From: Spirochaetaceae bacterium | GTDB lineage: Bacteria > Spirochaetota > Spirochaetia > Treponematales > Breznakiellaceae | Direction: 5' to 3' | DNA length: 18,502 nucleotides | Assembly (NCBI GenBank): GCA_031283025.1 | Contig: JAITCP010000075.1 | Coordinates: 1-18,502 of the forward strand | In this document: piece by piece, positions 13,026-18,502 of the stretch | Layout of the letters: the number at the start of each line of letters is the position of its first letter | Numbering within the stretch: the stretch's first letter is position 1 | Position numbers and translations under genes: made by a program | Notes under the pieces: model-generated | The model's input: only the letters and a program-made list of their open reading frames with translations | Database searches by the model: none | Told to the model about the DNA's origin: nothing

Positions 13026-14183
13026 CTAATCTAACCTGTATTTTGTTAAATCCGGCAGTTCATCCAAAGTAATTACTCTGGCGTGATTATACACATACGT
13101 TTTGTGAGCATTGGTATTGTGGTATTCACCGGTCCAAAAATTGTCTTTGTGGGTTTCCCCGTTTGTATTACGGGCATTATTCCACGTCATAAACCATAGC
13201 CACATTGCCTCGTCAAGGTAACATTCGTTCGGGTCCGGGATGGCGCCGTTTTCTGTCAGGGCTACCATCCGATCTTTCCCCGGAACCATAGCACGGGTTT
13301 GGCTAAAGTATGGCTTTTGGGAGGAATAATTCCGCGCTGACTGCGATGTACTTGCATCGGTGTACCTGTCATACCCTACAATGTCAACAGTTTTTGGATT
13401 GGGGAACCAATCGGCTCTTTGCCCGTTCCATACCCAAATCAGATTATCCAACCCCTTTTCGTTGGTCAGGTAATTGTGCATATATTCCCAAAGGGCAATG
13501 TATGGCTGTGGGCCGCTGGCCCCCCACCAGAACCAGCGCCCTGAAGCTTCATGCAGGGGCCGCCAAAGTACGGGAATATCCTTGTCCTTGAGCAATTTAA
13601 GCAGGGCGGCCGCTTTGTCCAGATCATCTTTAATGGTTTGGAATTCGGCGCTTTCTGTGTCCAGTTGATCGTTACTCCAGGGGATGCGGAAATCTGTCCT
13701 GTCGGTGTAAAATTCATATACTGTAGAACCTGAAATAGTGAGTTTGGGTATCCGCCAATGCCAGCAGAAGGCAACTATACCGTGAATGTCCGGCTTGCCC
13801 GGCAGCAGTTTTTCACCATCATTTTTGCCTTCCCACCATTCAATGGCCTCGTCAATTTGCTCTTTTCCCGCATAGTAAGGCTCGCCGCTATACGGCAATT
13901 GGATAAGGTCAAAACCCTTGAGGGCCGGATATTTGCCCGTGTCGTCATGAACGCTGGCTACCATATCCATTGAGGGATTCCATGCGGTATCCATTTGGCC
14001 GGAGATGATGTTTTTGCCGTATTGATCAAAAAGGTAGTTAAGCAAGCGCGTGGCATTGGGTGAATGTGGCCCTCCGACAACGGGGGTTCCGGTCGGCTGC
14101 GGGTCGGCGGGGCACCCGACAAACAGCAGGAAGAAAAATAATACCAAGATACTCACGCAGATGTGCCAGGCTGCCTTTTTCAT
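13026..14183 (-). CDS. GH26 beta-mannanase-like lipoprotein (first of tandem pair)
   Basis: This 385-residue paralogue of the following gene has lipobox FVGC (Cys24), a short Pro/Gly-rich linker, and all GH26 motifs: NIISGQMDTAW, DIHGIVAFCWHWR, VLWRPLHEASGRWFWWGA with acid/base Glu212, NLIWVWNGQ, VDIVGYDRY, and ALTENG with nucleophile Glu311. The two copies differ mainly in the signal and linker, in the loop after CWHWR (here an insertion near KLTISGSTVYEF), after GYD, and near the C-terminal TWN loop. These are substrate-cleft positions in GH26 folds, so cleavage pattern may differ. The ATG at 14183 follows GGGAA, a weak site. It is the first gene of the long hydrolase-transporter cluster; the 234-bp gap upstream holds repeats but no convincing promoter. 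Confidence 0.93.
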   Translation of the reverse strand: MKKAAWHICVSILVLFFFLLFVGCPADPQPTGTPVVGGPHSPNATRLLNYLFDQYGKNIISGQMDTAWNPSMDMVASVHDDTGKYPALKGFDLIQLPYSGEPYYAGKEQIDEAIEWWEGKNDGEKLLPGKPDIHGIVAFCWHWRIPKLTISGSTVYEFYTDRTDFRIPWSNDQLDTESAEFQTIKDDLDKAAALLKLLKDKDIPVLWRPLHEASGRWFWWGASGPQPYIALWEYMHNYLTNEKGLDNLIWVWNGQRADWFPNPKTVDIVGYDRYTDASTSQSARNYSSQKPYFSQTRAMVPGKDRMVALTENGAIPDPNECYLDEAMWLWFMTWNNARNTNGETHKDNFWTGEYHNTNAHKTYVYNHARVITLDELPDLTKYRLD

Positions 14184-14191
14184 ACATTATT

Positions 14192-14377
14192 CCCGAAGAA
14201 GTTCACACAAAGGGGGTTTCCCGAAGATTTCGCACAAAGGAGATCACAAAGAACCACAAGGTTAATAAGAAGGGTTGTTGTATGCAACAAGCCAGGCATC
14301 TTGATTTCACGATAAGATACCGTACACTCCCCTTTTTTTCTTCTTTGTGATCTTTGTTCCTCCGTGATCTCCGTGAG
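14192..14377. repeat. Palindromic CACAAAGG/CCTCCGTG repeat cluster in intergenic gap
   Basis: The gap 14184-14417 holds two direct repeats beginning CCCGAAGA and ending CACAAAGG (14192-14213 and 14220-14240), a 13-bp perfect inverted pair AGATCACAAAGAA (14241-14253) and its complement (14341-14353), and CCTCCGTGATCTCCGTGAG on the right. A small palindrome TTGTTGTATGCAACAA sits at 14275-14290. The style matches the palindrome at 9852-9918. A 77-codon frame reads across it but is a repeat translation, not a credible gene. Confidence 0.75.
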
Positions 14378-14417
14378 AAAATTTACGAGTAAAACCCCCG
14401 TGAATTCCTTCATCTTC

Positions 14418-15797
14418 CTAGAAACCTACCTGGAGGATGATGGGGAAGAATATATCCAATGGCTGCTTTGACGAACCGCCCCAGAAAGGCGGCATCTTGT
14501 CATCACTGTGTTTTTCATGCCATTCCAGGGGGAAGCGTGCAACAGCGGCCATCTTGAAGCTGGCATTGCCCATGGACCTTGAAAGCCAGAGGGCCGCGCC
14601 GCCCATCATGCCGTCTTGTTTGTACGTGTTCATATCGTCTTTCTGTTCATACTGGAAGCCCAAGTCCAAGCCCACCGTACCGATTTCTAACTGGTAGGAA
14701 GGAATGAGGTAGGCGATAAGGTTCAAACCACGCTGTTGGACTTCTCTCCCGGATGAATCGGACCCGGCAAAGGCTGCATCTACCCGCCCCAAAAGGCGGA
14801 AATTGTAGTTCCGGTAGGTGGCGGCTACGGAAGCCTGGAAGTCTTTCCGTTTTTTGTAAGTATCCTTGTCGTCCTTGTCTGTACCTTCAAAGGGGATTTT
14901 TGCCCCTATGTCCAGGACTATATCACCCAGGGCAGTAAGCTGGAGGGCTACCTCTACGACGTTCCGTATGCCGATATACTGGGCGCGTGCAAGGCCAAAA
15001 CCGGGAATGTTATACCCAACAGCTACCTGGGTTTTCCGGTATACATCCTTTACGTCGTAATAGTCCTGGTTAATATCTGCTTCGTCCTTGCCGCCTATCT
15101 GAGAATCGTTGGCAGGAGTAGTATTGGCAAAGCTAACCCCTCCAATATCACCCCAATTGACAAGATTGAACTGTTCCGGGGCGATAAAAGCGCCGATAAA
15201 GAGGTTTTCTGTGGGCTCCCAGGTTATCATGGCGGCCCCGCCAATACGGGGCCAGAAAAGATTCTGCGTACCTTTATTAGCATTGCCCCAGGCATAGGGG
15301 TTAAAGCGGGTAAAAATATTGTATTCAGGATTCTGAATCTCTATGCGGAATTCATGAAGCCGGTAATCTTTACTGAGCACATAGGTTGCAAGGTCGGAGC
15401 CGGCGATTTTCCCCGTGAGCTTATCATTGTTGGGAACGCCCAAAAAAATGGTAAAGGTTTCCATGTAGGGGATGAAGTCAAACGGTTTTACCCAAACCCA
15501 GCCGCCGCCTTTTGCGGAAAGGGGATGTGCCGCCGTGTTTCCGGCACCGTAAGCGATGTCTATCCCCAGATGGAAGCCGCCCCACTCCGACCAGCCGTCC
15601 GCGTTAAGCCCCGCGCTGATGTCCGGTTCCCCCCAGGGAACCTGGACGGCTGTGGTGTACATGGTATCCCCTTTTTCAGGGACGGTCATGCGGAAGGGAA
15701 TCCAGTAGGATTTAGTATAACCCCCCAGATTTAACTGTGCAAAAACAGAAACGGCAAGGGCGCAAAAAAGAGCGCCCAGTATGGCGAGTTTTTTCAT
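14418..15797 (-). CDS. Putative outer-membrane beta-barrel protein
   Basis: This 459-residue protein has a clear signal peptide (MKKLAILGALFCALAVSVFA, cut before QLNLGGY) and a mature sequence of alternating polar and hydrophobic residues with frequent aromatic ends, many Gly turns, and a terminal aromatic (QVGF). These traits fit an outer-membrane beta-barrel, possibly 14 to 18 strands, though I recognise no specific family. The Lys/Asp-rich stretch near residues 300-320 (GTDKDDKDTYKKRKD) looks like an exposed loop. It starts 11 nt after the CBM27-like gene with an AAGGA site, so the two should be co-transcribed. In this setting it may be the pore passing oligosaccharides across the outer membrane, which is inference. 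An adhesin-type role is an alternative. Confidence 0.78.
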   Translation of the reverse strand: MKKLAILGALFCALAVSVFAQLNLGGYTKSYWIPFRMTVPEKGDTMYTTAVQVPWGEPDISAGLNADGWSEWGGFHLGIDIAYGAGNTAAHPLSAKGGGWVWVKPFDFIPYMETFTIFLGVPNNDKLTGKIAGSDLATYVLSKDYRLHEFRIEIQNPEYNIFTRFNPYAWGNANKGTQNLFWPRIGGAAMITWEPTENLFIGAFIAPEQFNLVNWGDIGGVSFANTTPANDSQIGGKDEADINQDYYDVKDVYRKTQVAVGYNIPGFGLARAQYIGIRNVVEVALQLTALGDIVLDIGAKIPFEGTDKDDKDTYKKRKDFQASVAATYRNYNFRLLGRVDAAFAGSDSSGREVQQRGLNLIAYLIPSYQLEIGTVGLDLGFQYEQKDDMNTYKQDGMMGGAALWLSRSMGNASFKMAAVARFPLEWHEKHSDDKMPPFWGGSSKQPLDIFFPIILQVGF

Positions 15798-15808
15798 TTT
15801 ATTTTTCC

Positions 15809-16402
15809 TTATTCCCAGCGCAGATTATCAAAGAATACTGCACCTTTGTAGGCGGTCATGTATCCGGCGATGCTAAAACGCATATCGGTTAAAAAGCCGG
15901 AAACAGGCTTAATGGGGATTTCCCCCTTTACTTTTACGAAACCATTGCCCGCGTTTGTGCCGCCTGTTATTTCATCTGAATTACTGTTGATCAGGAAGCC
16001 GTTGTTGTTGGCGAACACCTTGGCCTTAAAATGGCCGTCCTTCGAATGAAGAGAAGGGTTGTAATAAAAGTCAAAGGTGAATTTGGTTTTACCTCTCATC
16101 TGAAAGGATTTAGGGAAGTCGCTGAACATTTTAACTTCTGACCATTCCAAATCTTTATAGTTGGTAAAGTCCACATCCAACCGTAAAAGACCCTTACCCA
16201 GGCTGTTGTCCCAACTCAGTTTGGCCGGGCCTTTGTACATGTAAAATTCAGCCGTTGCCAGCTCCCAGCCGCAGGTTCCGTTGGCCTGATTCTCAAAGGT
16301 CCAGTTCCCTACCGTTATACCCTTGCTCTGGGCAAAGAGGGGAACACAAATAAGGGCCAGGATAGCAGCCCCTACAAACGCGTAATTCTTGAGCGTTTTC
16401 AT
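15809..16402 (-). CDS. Secreted CBM27-like (mannan-binding type) protein
   Basis: I use the ATG at 16402, which sits 8 nt after GGAGG; a TTG five codons upstream overlaps that site and is rejected. The protein has 197 residues: a signal peptide ending near PLFA/QSKG, then one beta-sandwich domain (about 28-197). Features are NWTFENQANGTCGWE at the start, YKGPAKLSWDNSLGKGLLRL, a SFQMRGKTKFTFDFYY core strand, and the closing YKGAVFFDNLRWE, which resembles the ends of CBM27/CBM23 mannan-binding modules. No catalytic domain is attached, so it is probably a stand-alone binding protein, periplasmic or released. It is co-encoded with the barrel protein directly downstream, which suggests it presents polysaccharide or oligosaccharides to that barrel. 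The family call rests on pattern only. Confidence 0.72.
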   Translation of the reverse strand: MKTLKNYAFVGAAILALICVPLFAQSKGITVGNWTFENQANGTCGWELATAEFYMYKGPAKLSWDNSLGKGLLRLDVDFTNYKDLEWSEVKMFSDFPKSFQMRGKTKFTFDFYYNPSLHSKDGHFKAKVFANNNGFLINSNSDEITGGTNAGNGFVKVKGEIPIKPVSGFLTDMRFSIAGYMTAYKGAVFFDNLRWE

Positions 16403-16430
16403 ACAAAATACCTCCAAAAATTTTTATTTC

Positions 16431-16449
16431 CCCCGCAGCTATTGCGGGG
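16431..16449. other. Small GC-rich hairpin upstream of CBM27-like gene
   Basis: CCCCGCA and TGCGGGG pair as a 7-bp stem with a 5-nt loop, about 30 nt before the CBM27-like start. It is followed on the minus strand by AAATAAAAATTTTT. It could be a 5'-UTR stem protecting the mRNA; no promoter could be assigned in the gap. Confidence 0.4.
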
Positions 16450-16473
16450 ATCAATTCCAAAGCATCGCCATAC

Positions 16474-16634
16474 TAGAGTTGTTCTAAAACTTCAGGGAAC
16501 CTCTAAAAACCGGTTGTTTTTAGAGGTTCCTTTGCAGTTTCTCGCCCTTTGGGCTGCGAAACGTGCATTTTTCAGCGGTAAATCTCTAAAAACTGAAGTT
16601 TTTAGAGATTCCCTTCAGTTTTTGAACAACTCTA
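16474..16634. mobile_element. 161-bp MITE-like element with terminal inverted repeats
   Basis: The ends (16474-16497 and 16611-16634) are inverted repeats matching at 21 of 24 positions, beginning TAGAGTTGTTC. Inside lie a 14-bp perfect hairpin (16497-16531), an imperfect hairpin around CTCGCCCTTTGGGCTGCG, and a third perfect hairpin with arms ATCTCTAAAAACT. The inner part (16495-16614) recurs nearly identically at 17826-17947. No transposase is encoded, so it would move only with an enzyme in trans. It fills most of the 348-bp gap 16403-16750. An 84-codon plus-strand frame over it is a repeat translation. Target-site duplications were not evident. Confidence 0.75.
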
Positions 16635-16671
16635 CCGTAGTAAAACAACTATTGCACCATTTTATTACAGT

Positions 16672-16693
16672 CCCCGCTGCCCTGCCTGCGGGG
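16672..16693. other. GC-rich hairpin downstream of the lipoprotein gene
   Basis: CCCCGC and GCGGGG form a 6-bp stem with a 10-nt loop about 60 nt past the lipoprotein stop. There is no T run directly after it, so its role as a terminator is weak. Together with 16431-16449 it brackets the 161-bp element. Confidence 0.35.
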
Positions 16694-16750
16694 TAAATTT
16701 CTTCAAAGCGGCACTGCGGCCATAATGTGCGGCAGGCGCCTTTTTGACTG

Positions 16751-17755
16751 TTACTTATATTCCCAAAGCTCTAGCTTTAACACCTTCCCATTCCACACAT
16801 TGATAAAGAGGTGGCTTTCTTCGGGTTTGACACAGTCCAAAGCATCTTCAACCGGAACATCCACCTCAAAGCTACTGGAAGTACTTATAGAAGCATTAGA
16901 GGGGATTTTAACTATTGCATTTGGGTTAGCATCATCGGATAAGCCAACTAAATTCCCGGCGGAAGCAACTCCCCACCCCTCATCCCGTTTCTGTTGATCA
17001 ACATCACAATCAGTAACAAAGAACCTTAAAACAGCGCTAGGTCCGGCGTTTTTAACTTTATCAAATTCCTCGCCTTCAAGATTTCCTATGCCCTTGCTCG
17101 AATCATGGCCTGAACCACCATAAGTCCTTTGTAGTTCAACTGTTTTTTGAAGGGTAGTACCAGCAGGCGGCATTTCCTTTTCCACAACAGTTATGTAGCC
17201 TTTGAAGTTCCACCTATAATAATCCGGATAAACATGTTGACCAGAATCTTGGACCACAAGTAAAAAATACTGCTCTGCACCAGTTTCTGGGGTTGTCGCC
17301 GGAGAAGCTATAGGCTTGTCGTCATGGTTTTTTTCTCCCGCCTTGAATGTCCACTTATACACCCCCGGCCCGATTACAACCCCAGGCACACACCAATCCC
17401 AACCGGACAATATAGATTCAGCGGTATTCCCTGAATCATCTCTTGATTTGTAACACAATTTCCCGCCCATGGTACTGCCAGGAAAGTCACTATCACAGGC
17501 AGTAATCATAAATTTTACAGTATACGTCTTTCCCTGTTCCACCATGGGGGTTTCAAAATAGTGTTTATAATTCCCTCCTTCATGGATAATATCAGGATCG
17601 GAAACAATCACCGGAGGCTCGACATCCGAGGGGGCACAGCCTGCCATTACCATTCCGGCGCATACCAGCAGTAACGCCGAAAAAACCACGATTAAACCAT
17701 TAAACTGCCTAAAAAAAAGGGGGGCTTTTTTTAGGCCATCTGAATTATTTTTCAT
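16751..17755 (-). CDS. Unrecognised two-domain lipoprotein
   Basis: I do not recognise a family. The ATG at 17755 (GGAGG 6 nt upstream) gives 334 residues; a longer reading from 17797 would start inside the -10 box and is rejected. The signal ends in lipobox MAGC (Cys40). The mature part seems to contain two similar beta-rich halves: each has a strand running into a Cys-Asp-x-Asp motif (ITACDSD at 84-90; VTDCDVD at 247-253) and a strand-rich ending (YRWNFKGYITV; VLKLELWEYK). The Asp-rich loops could bind Ca2+, and extra Cys at about 101, 122 and 308 could form disulfides; both are guesses. It has its own promoter and is flanked by two direct copies of a 120-bp repeat, so it stands apart from the hydrolase operon and may be a separately acquired cassette. 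Confidence 0.75.
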   Translation of the reverse strand: MKNNSDGLKKAPLFFRQFNGLIVVFSALLLVCAGMVMAGCAPSDVEPPVIVSDPDIIHEGGNYKHYFETPMVEQGKTYTVKFMITACDSDFPGSTMGGKLCYKSRDDSGNTAESILSGWDWCVPGVVIGPGVYKWTFKAGEKNHDDKPIASPATTPETGAEQYFLLVVQDSGQHVYPDYYRWNFKGYITVVEKEMPPAGTTLQKTVELQRTYGGSGHDSSKGIGNLEGEEFDKVKNAGPSAVLRFFVTDCDVDQQKRDEGWGVASAGNLVGLSDDANPNAIVKIPSNASISTSSSFEVDVPVEDALDCVKPEESHLFINVWNGKVLKLELWEYK

Positions 17756-17787
17756 TTCTGGCCTCCAAAGGGGTATGTTTTTATTAC

Positions 17788-17816
17788 AATATATCATAAT
17801 TTTATCTGTCTGTCAA
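17788..17816 (-). promoter_or_regulatory. Sigma70-type promoter for the lipoprotein gene
   Basis: On the minus strand TTGACA (17811-17816) and TATATT (17788-17793) are separated by exactly 17 nt. The -35 is a perfect match and the -10 a five-of-six match. The predicted start near 17780 gives a leader of about 25 nt carrying GGAGG before the ATG at 17755. No other promoter of comparable quality was found in the window. Confidence 0.82.
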
Positions 17817-17825
17817 AAAAATAAT

Positions 17826-17947
17826 GGGAACCTCTAAAAACCGGTTGTTTTTAGAGGTTCCTTTGCAGTTTCTCGCCCTTTGGGCTGCGAAACGTGCGTT
17901 TTTCAGCGGTAAATTGTCAAAAAAACTGAAGTTTTTAGAGATTCCCT
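17826..17947. repeat. Second copy of the three-hairpin 120-bp repeat
   Basis: This 122-bp copy matches 16495-16614 in the same orientation, nearly base for base. The differences are one A/G change and an altered left arm of the third hairpin (TTGTCAAAAAAACTG instead of TCTCTAAAAACTG). It lacks the outer terminal inverted repeats. The first hairpin (14-bp stem, CCGGTTG loop) is intact. It sits only 10 bp upstream of the lipoprotein promoter. Confidence 0.9.
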
Positions 17948-17971
17948 AATGTCTTTTCCCCAAAAAAGGTA

Positions 17972-17998
17972 AAAAAACCGGAAATTTCCGGGAAAAAC
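17972..17998 (-). terminator. Candidate intrinsic terminator for the PD-(D/E)XK gene
   Basis: On the minus strand the palindrome CCGGAAATTTCCGG (17978-17991) is followed at once by seven T. It lies about 60 nt past the stop at 18053. The stem is short once a loop is allowed, so efficiency may be modest. The rest of the 297-bp gap holds the 122-bp repeat and the promoter. Confidence 0.6.
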
Positions 17999-18052
17999 AG
18001 GGGATTTGGGGGGAGAAATTCGGCGAATTGCCCGGCGGGGGAGTGGCGGCGG

Positions 18053-18502
18053 CTAAAATACCCGCGGAGCAAAGCCCTCCGGCATATCTATCTTCATCGT
18101 GTCCCCGGACTGCTCTATCACAAAAAAGCCCGCCTCACGCACCGCTTCCTTTACATCGTCCTCATATATCGCTCCCGCTATCGCCCCAAGTATTTTCCGT
18201 TGGTCATTGAGGCTCTGCCGACTGGCCCTCAGTATTTCCAGCCGCTTGATATGGTGATTTATGTCTTTTTTCGCAGGGTTTGCTTTTACTTCCACTGCTA
18301 TAATGGTTTCACCGTTTTCCAGCAGAATATCTATTTGCGTTAATGTTCGTCCCTGACCGTCCTCCACTCTGTACCCACCGGGCGAGACGCCCGCAAAGTG
18401 GTAACCCATTTCATTGAAGCGTTTGGAAATCCCCGGCGCTACCAGGTGTTCAGCCAGATTCCCAAACTTGCGGTGCAATCCGCCCATTTGCTTACTATTT
18501 CT
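18053..18502 (-). CDS. PD-(D/E)XK nuclease-like protein (DUF3782 type), 5' end outside window
   Basis: The frame is open to the right edge, so 149 residues of the C-terminal part are visible; the ATG at 18487 is probably internal, because members of this family usually have an N-terminal helical or coiled-coil region. The core reads GRTLTQIDILLENGE then AVEVKANP, giving the Asp...Glu-x-Lys pattern of PD-(D/E)XK nucleases (counting from the ATG at 18487: Asp53, Glu66, Lys68). The ending QSGDTMKIDMPEGF resembles a family that is abundant in treponemes, often in many copies per genome and of unknown role. It is not obviously linked to the glycan locus and is separated from it by a candidate terminator, a repeat and a new promoter. 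Confidence 0.82.
   Translation of the reverse strand, partial: RNSKQMGGLHRKFGNLAEHLVAPGISKRFNEMGYHFAGVSPGGYRVEDGQGRTLTQIDILLENGETIIAVEVKANPAKKDINHHIKRLEILRASRQSLNDQRKILGAIAGAIYEDDVKEAVREAGFFVIEQSGDTMKIDMPEGFAPRVF

Noticed and set aside
14184..14290. Promoter for the GH26 genes (TTGTTG, 17 nt, TATTAA) and a possible operator at 14275-14290.
   Set aside because: The -35 matches only three of six consensus bases and the small palindrome is within a repeat-rich stretch; support is too weak to list.
14180..14413. A 77-codon minus-strand frame in the gap upstream of the first GH26 gene.
   Set aside because: It reads through palindromic repeats and has the Glu/Arg-rich look of repeat translations; it also overlaps the GH26 start and has no credible ribosome site.
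16442..16696. An 84-codon plus-strand frame covering the 161-bp element.
   Set aside because: It is a translation of the inverted-repeat element; the related copy at 17826 does not keep a matching complete frame and no start signal is seen.
17756..17797. Longer start for the lipoprotein gene at 17797.
   Set aside because: It would place the start inside the -10 box; the ATG at 17755 has GGAGG and fits a normal lipoprotein signal.

Overview
The window looks like chromosomal DNA of a gut-type spirochaete, most plausibly a termite-gut or rumen Treponema-like organism. That is an inference, not a proven placement. It rests on the mid-range GC, the many lipoprotein glycanases, the Treponema-type PD-(D/E)XK protein at the right edge, the small outer-membrane barrel, and short palindromic repeats between and inside genes. 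Every gene I can support lies on the minus strand, so transcription runs from right to left.

Right edge (18502 to about 16750): the C-terminal part of a PD-(D/E)XK nuclease-like protein (DUF3782-type) ends at 18053, followed by a candidate intrinsic terminator. Next comes a 122-bp three-hairpin repeat, a strong sigma70-type promoter (17788-17816) and an unrecognised two-domain lipoprotein (16751-17755). A second copy of the repeat lies on the other side of this gene, inside a 161-bp element with terminal inverted repeats (16474-16634).

Centre (16402 to 8614): a secreted CBM27-like (mannan-binding type) protein and an outer-membrane beta-barrel form a two-gene unit. After a 234-bp repeat-bearing gap come two tandem GH26 lipoproteins, a small secreted CBM11/CIA30-like protein, a 108-bp gap with two hairpins, and two tandem GH5 lipoproteins. 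The 3' end of each GH5 gene supplies the ribosome binding site and start codon of the next gene through an identical 14-nt overlap.

Left (8627 to 1): a 979-residue membrane-anchored solute-binding protein with two N-terminal beta-sandwich modules, two ABC permeases, an NHL-TPR protein, a YIP1-family membrane protein and a DUF5696 lipoprotein that runs off the left edge. They are tightly packed, with 4-nt overlaps or gaps of about 10 nt. No ATPase gene is present.

Together the locus reads as a spirochaete counterpart of a polysaccharide utilisation locus, probably for beta-mannan, glucomannan or a related beta-glucan. Lipid-anchored GH26 and GH5 enzymes would cut the polymer, CBM-type proteins would hold it, the barrel may pass oligosaccharides, and the modular SBP/ABC system would import them. 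Two genes have simple repeats lodged in their export signals. One is an eleven-copy heptanucleotide tract that can change reading frame and has G-quadruplex potential. The other is a palindrome encoding most of a lipoprotein n-region.
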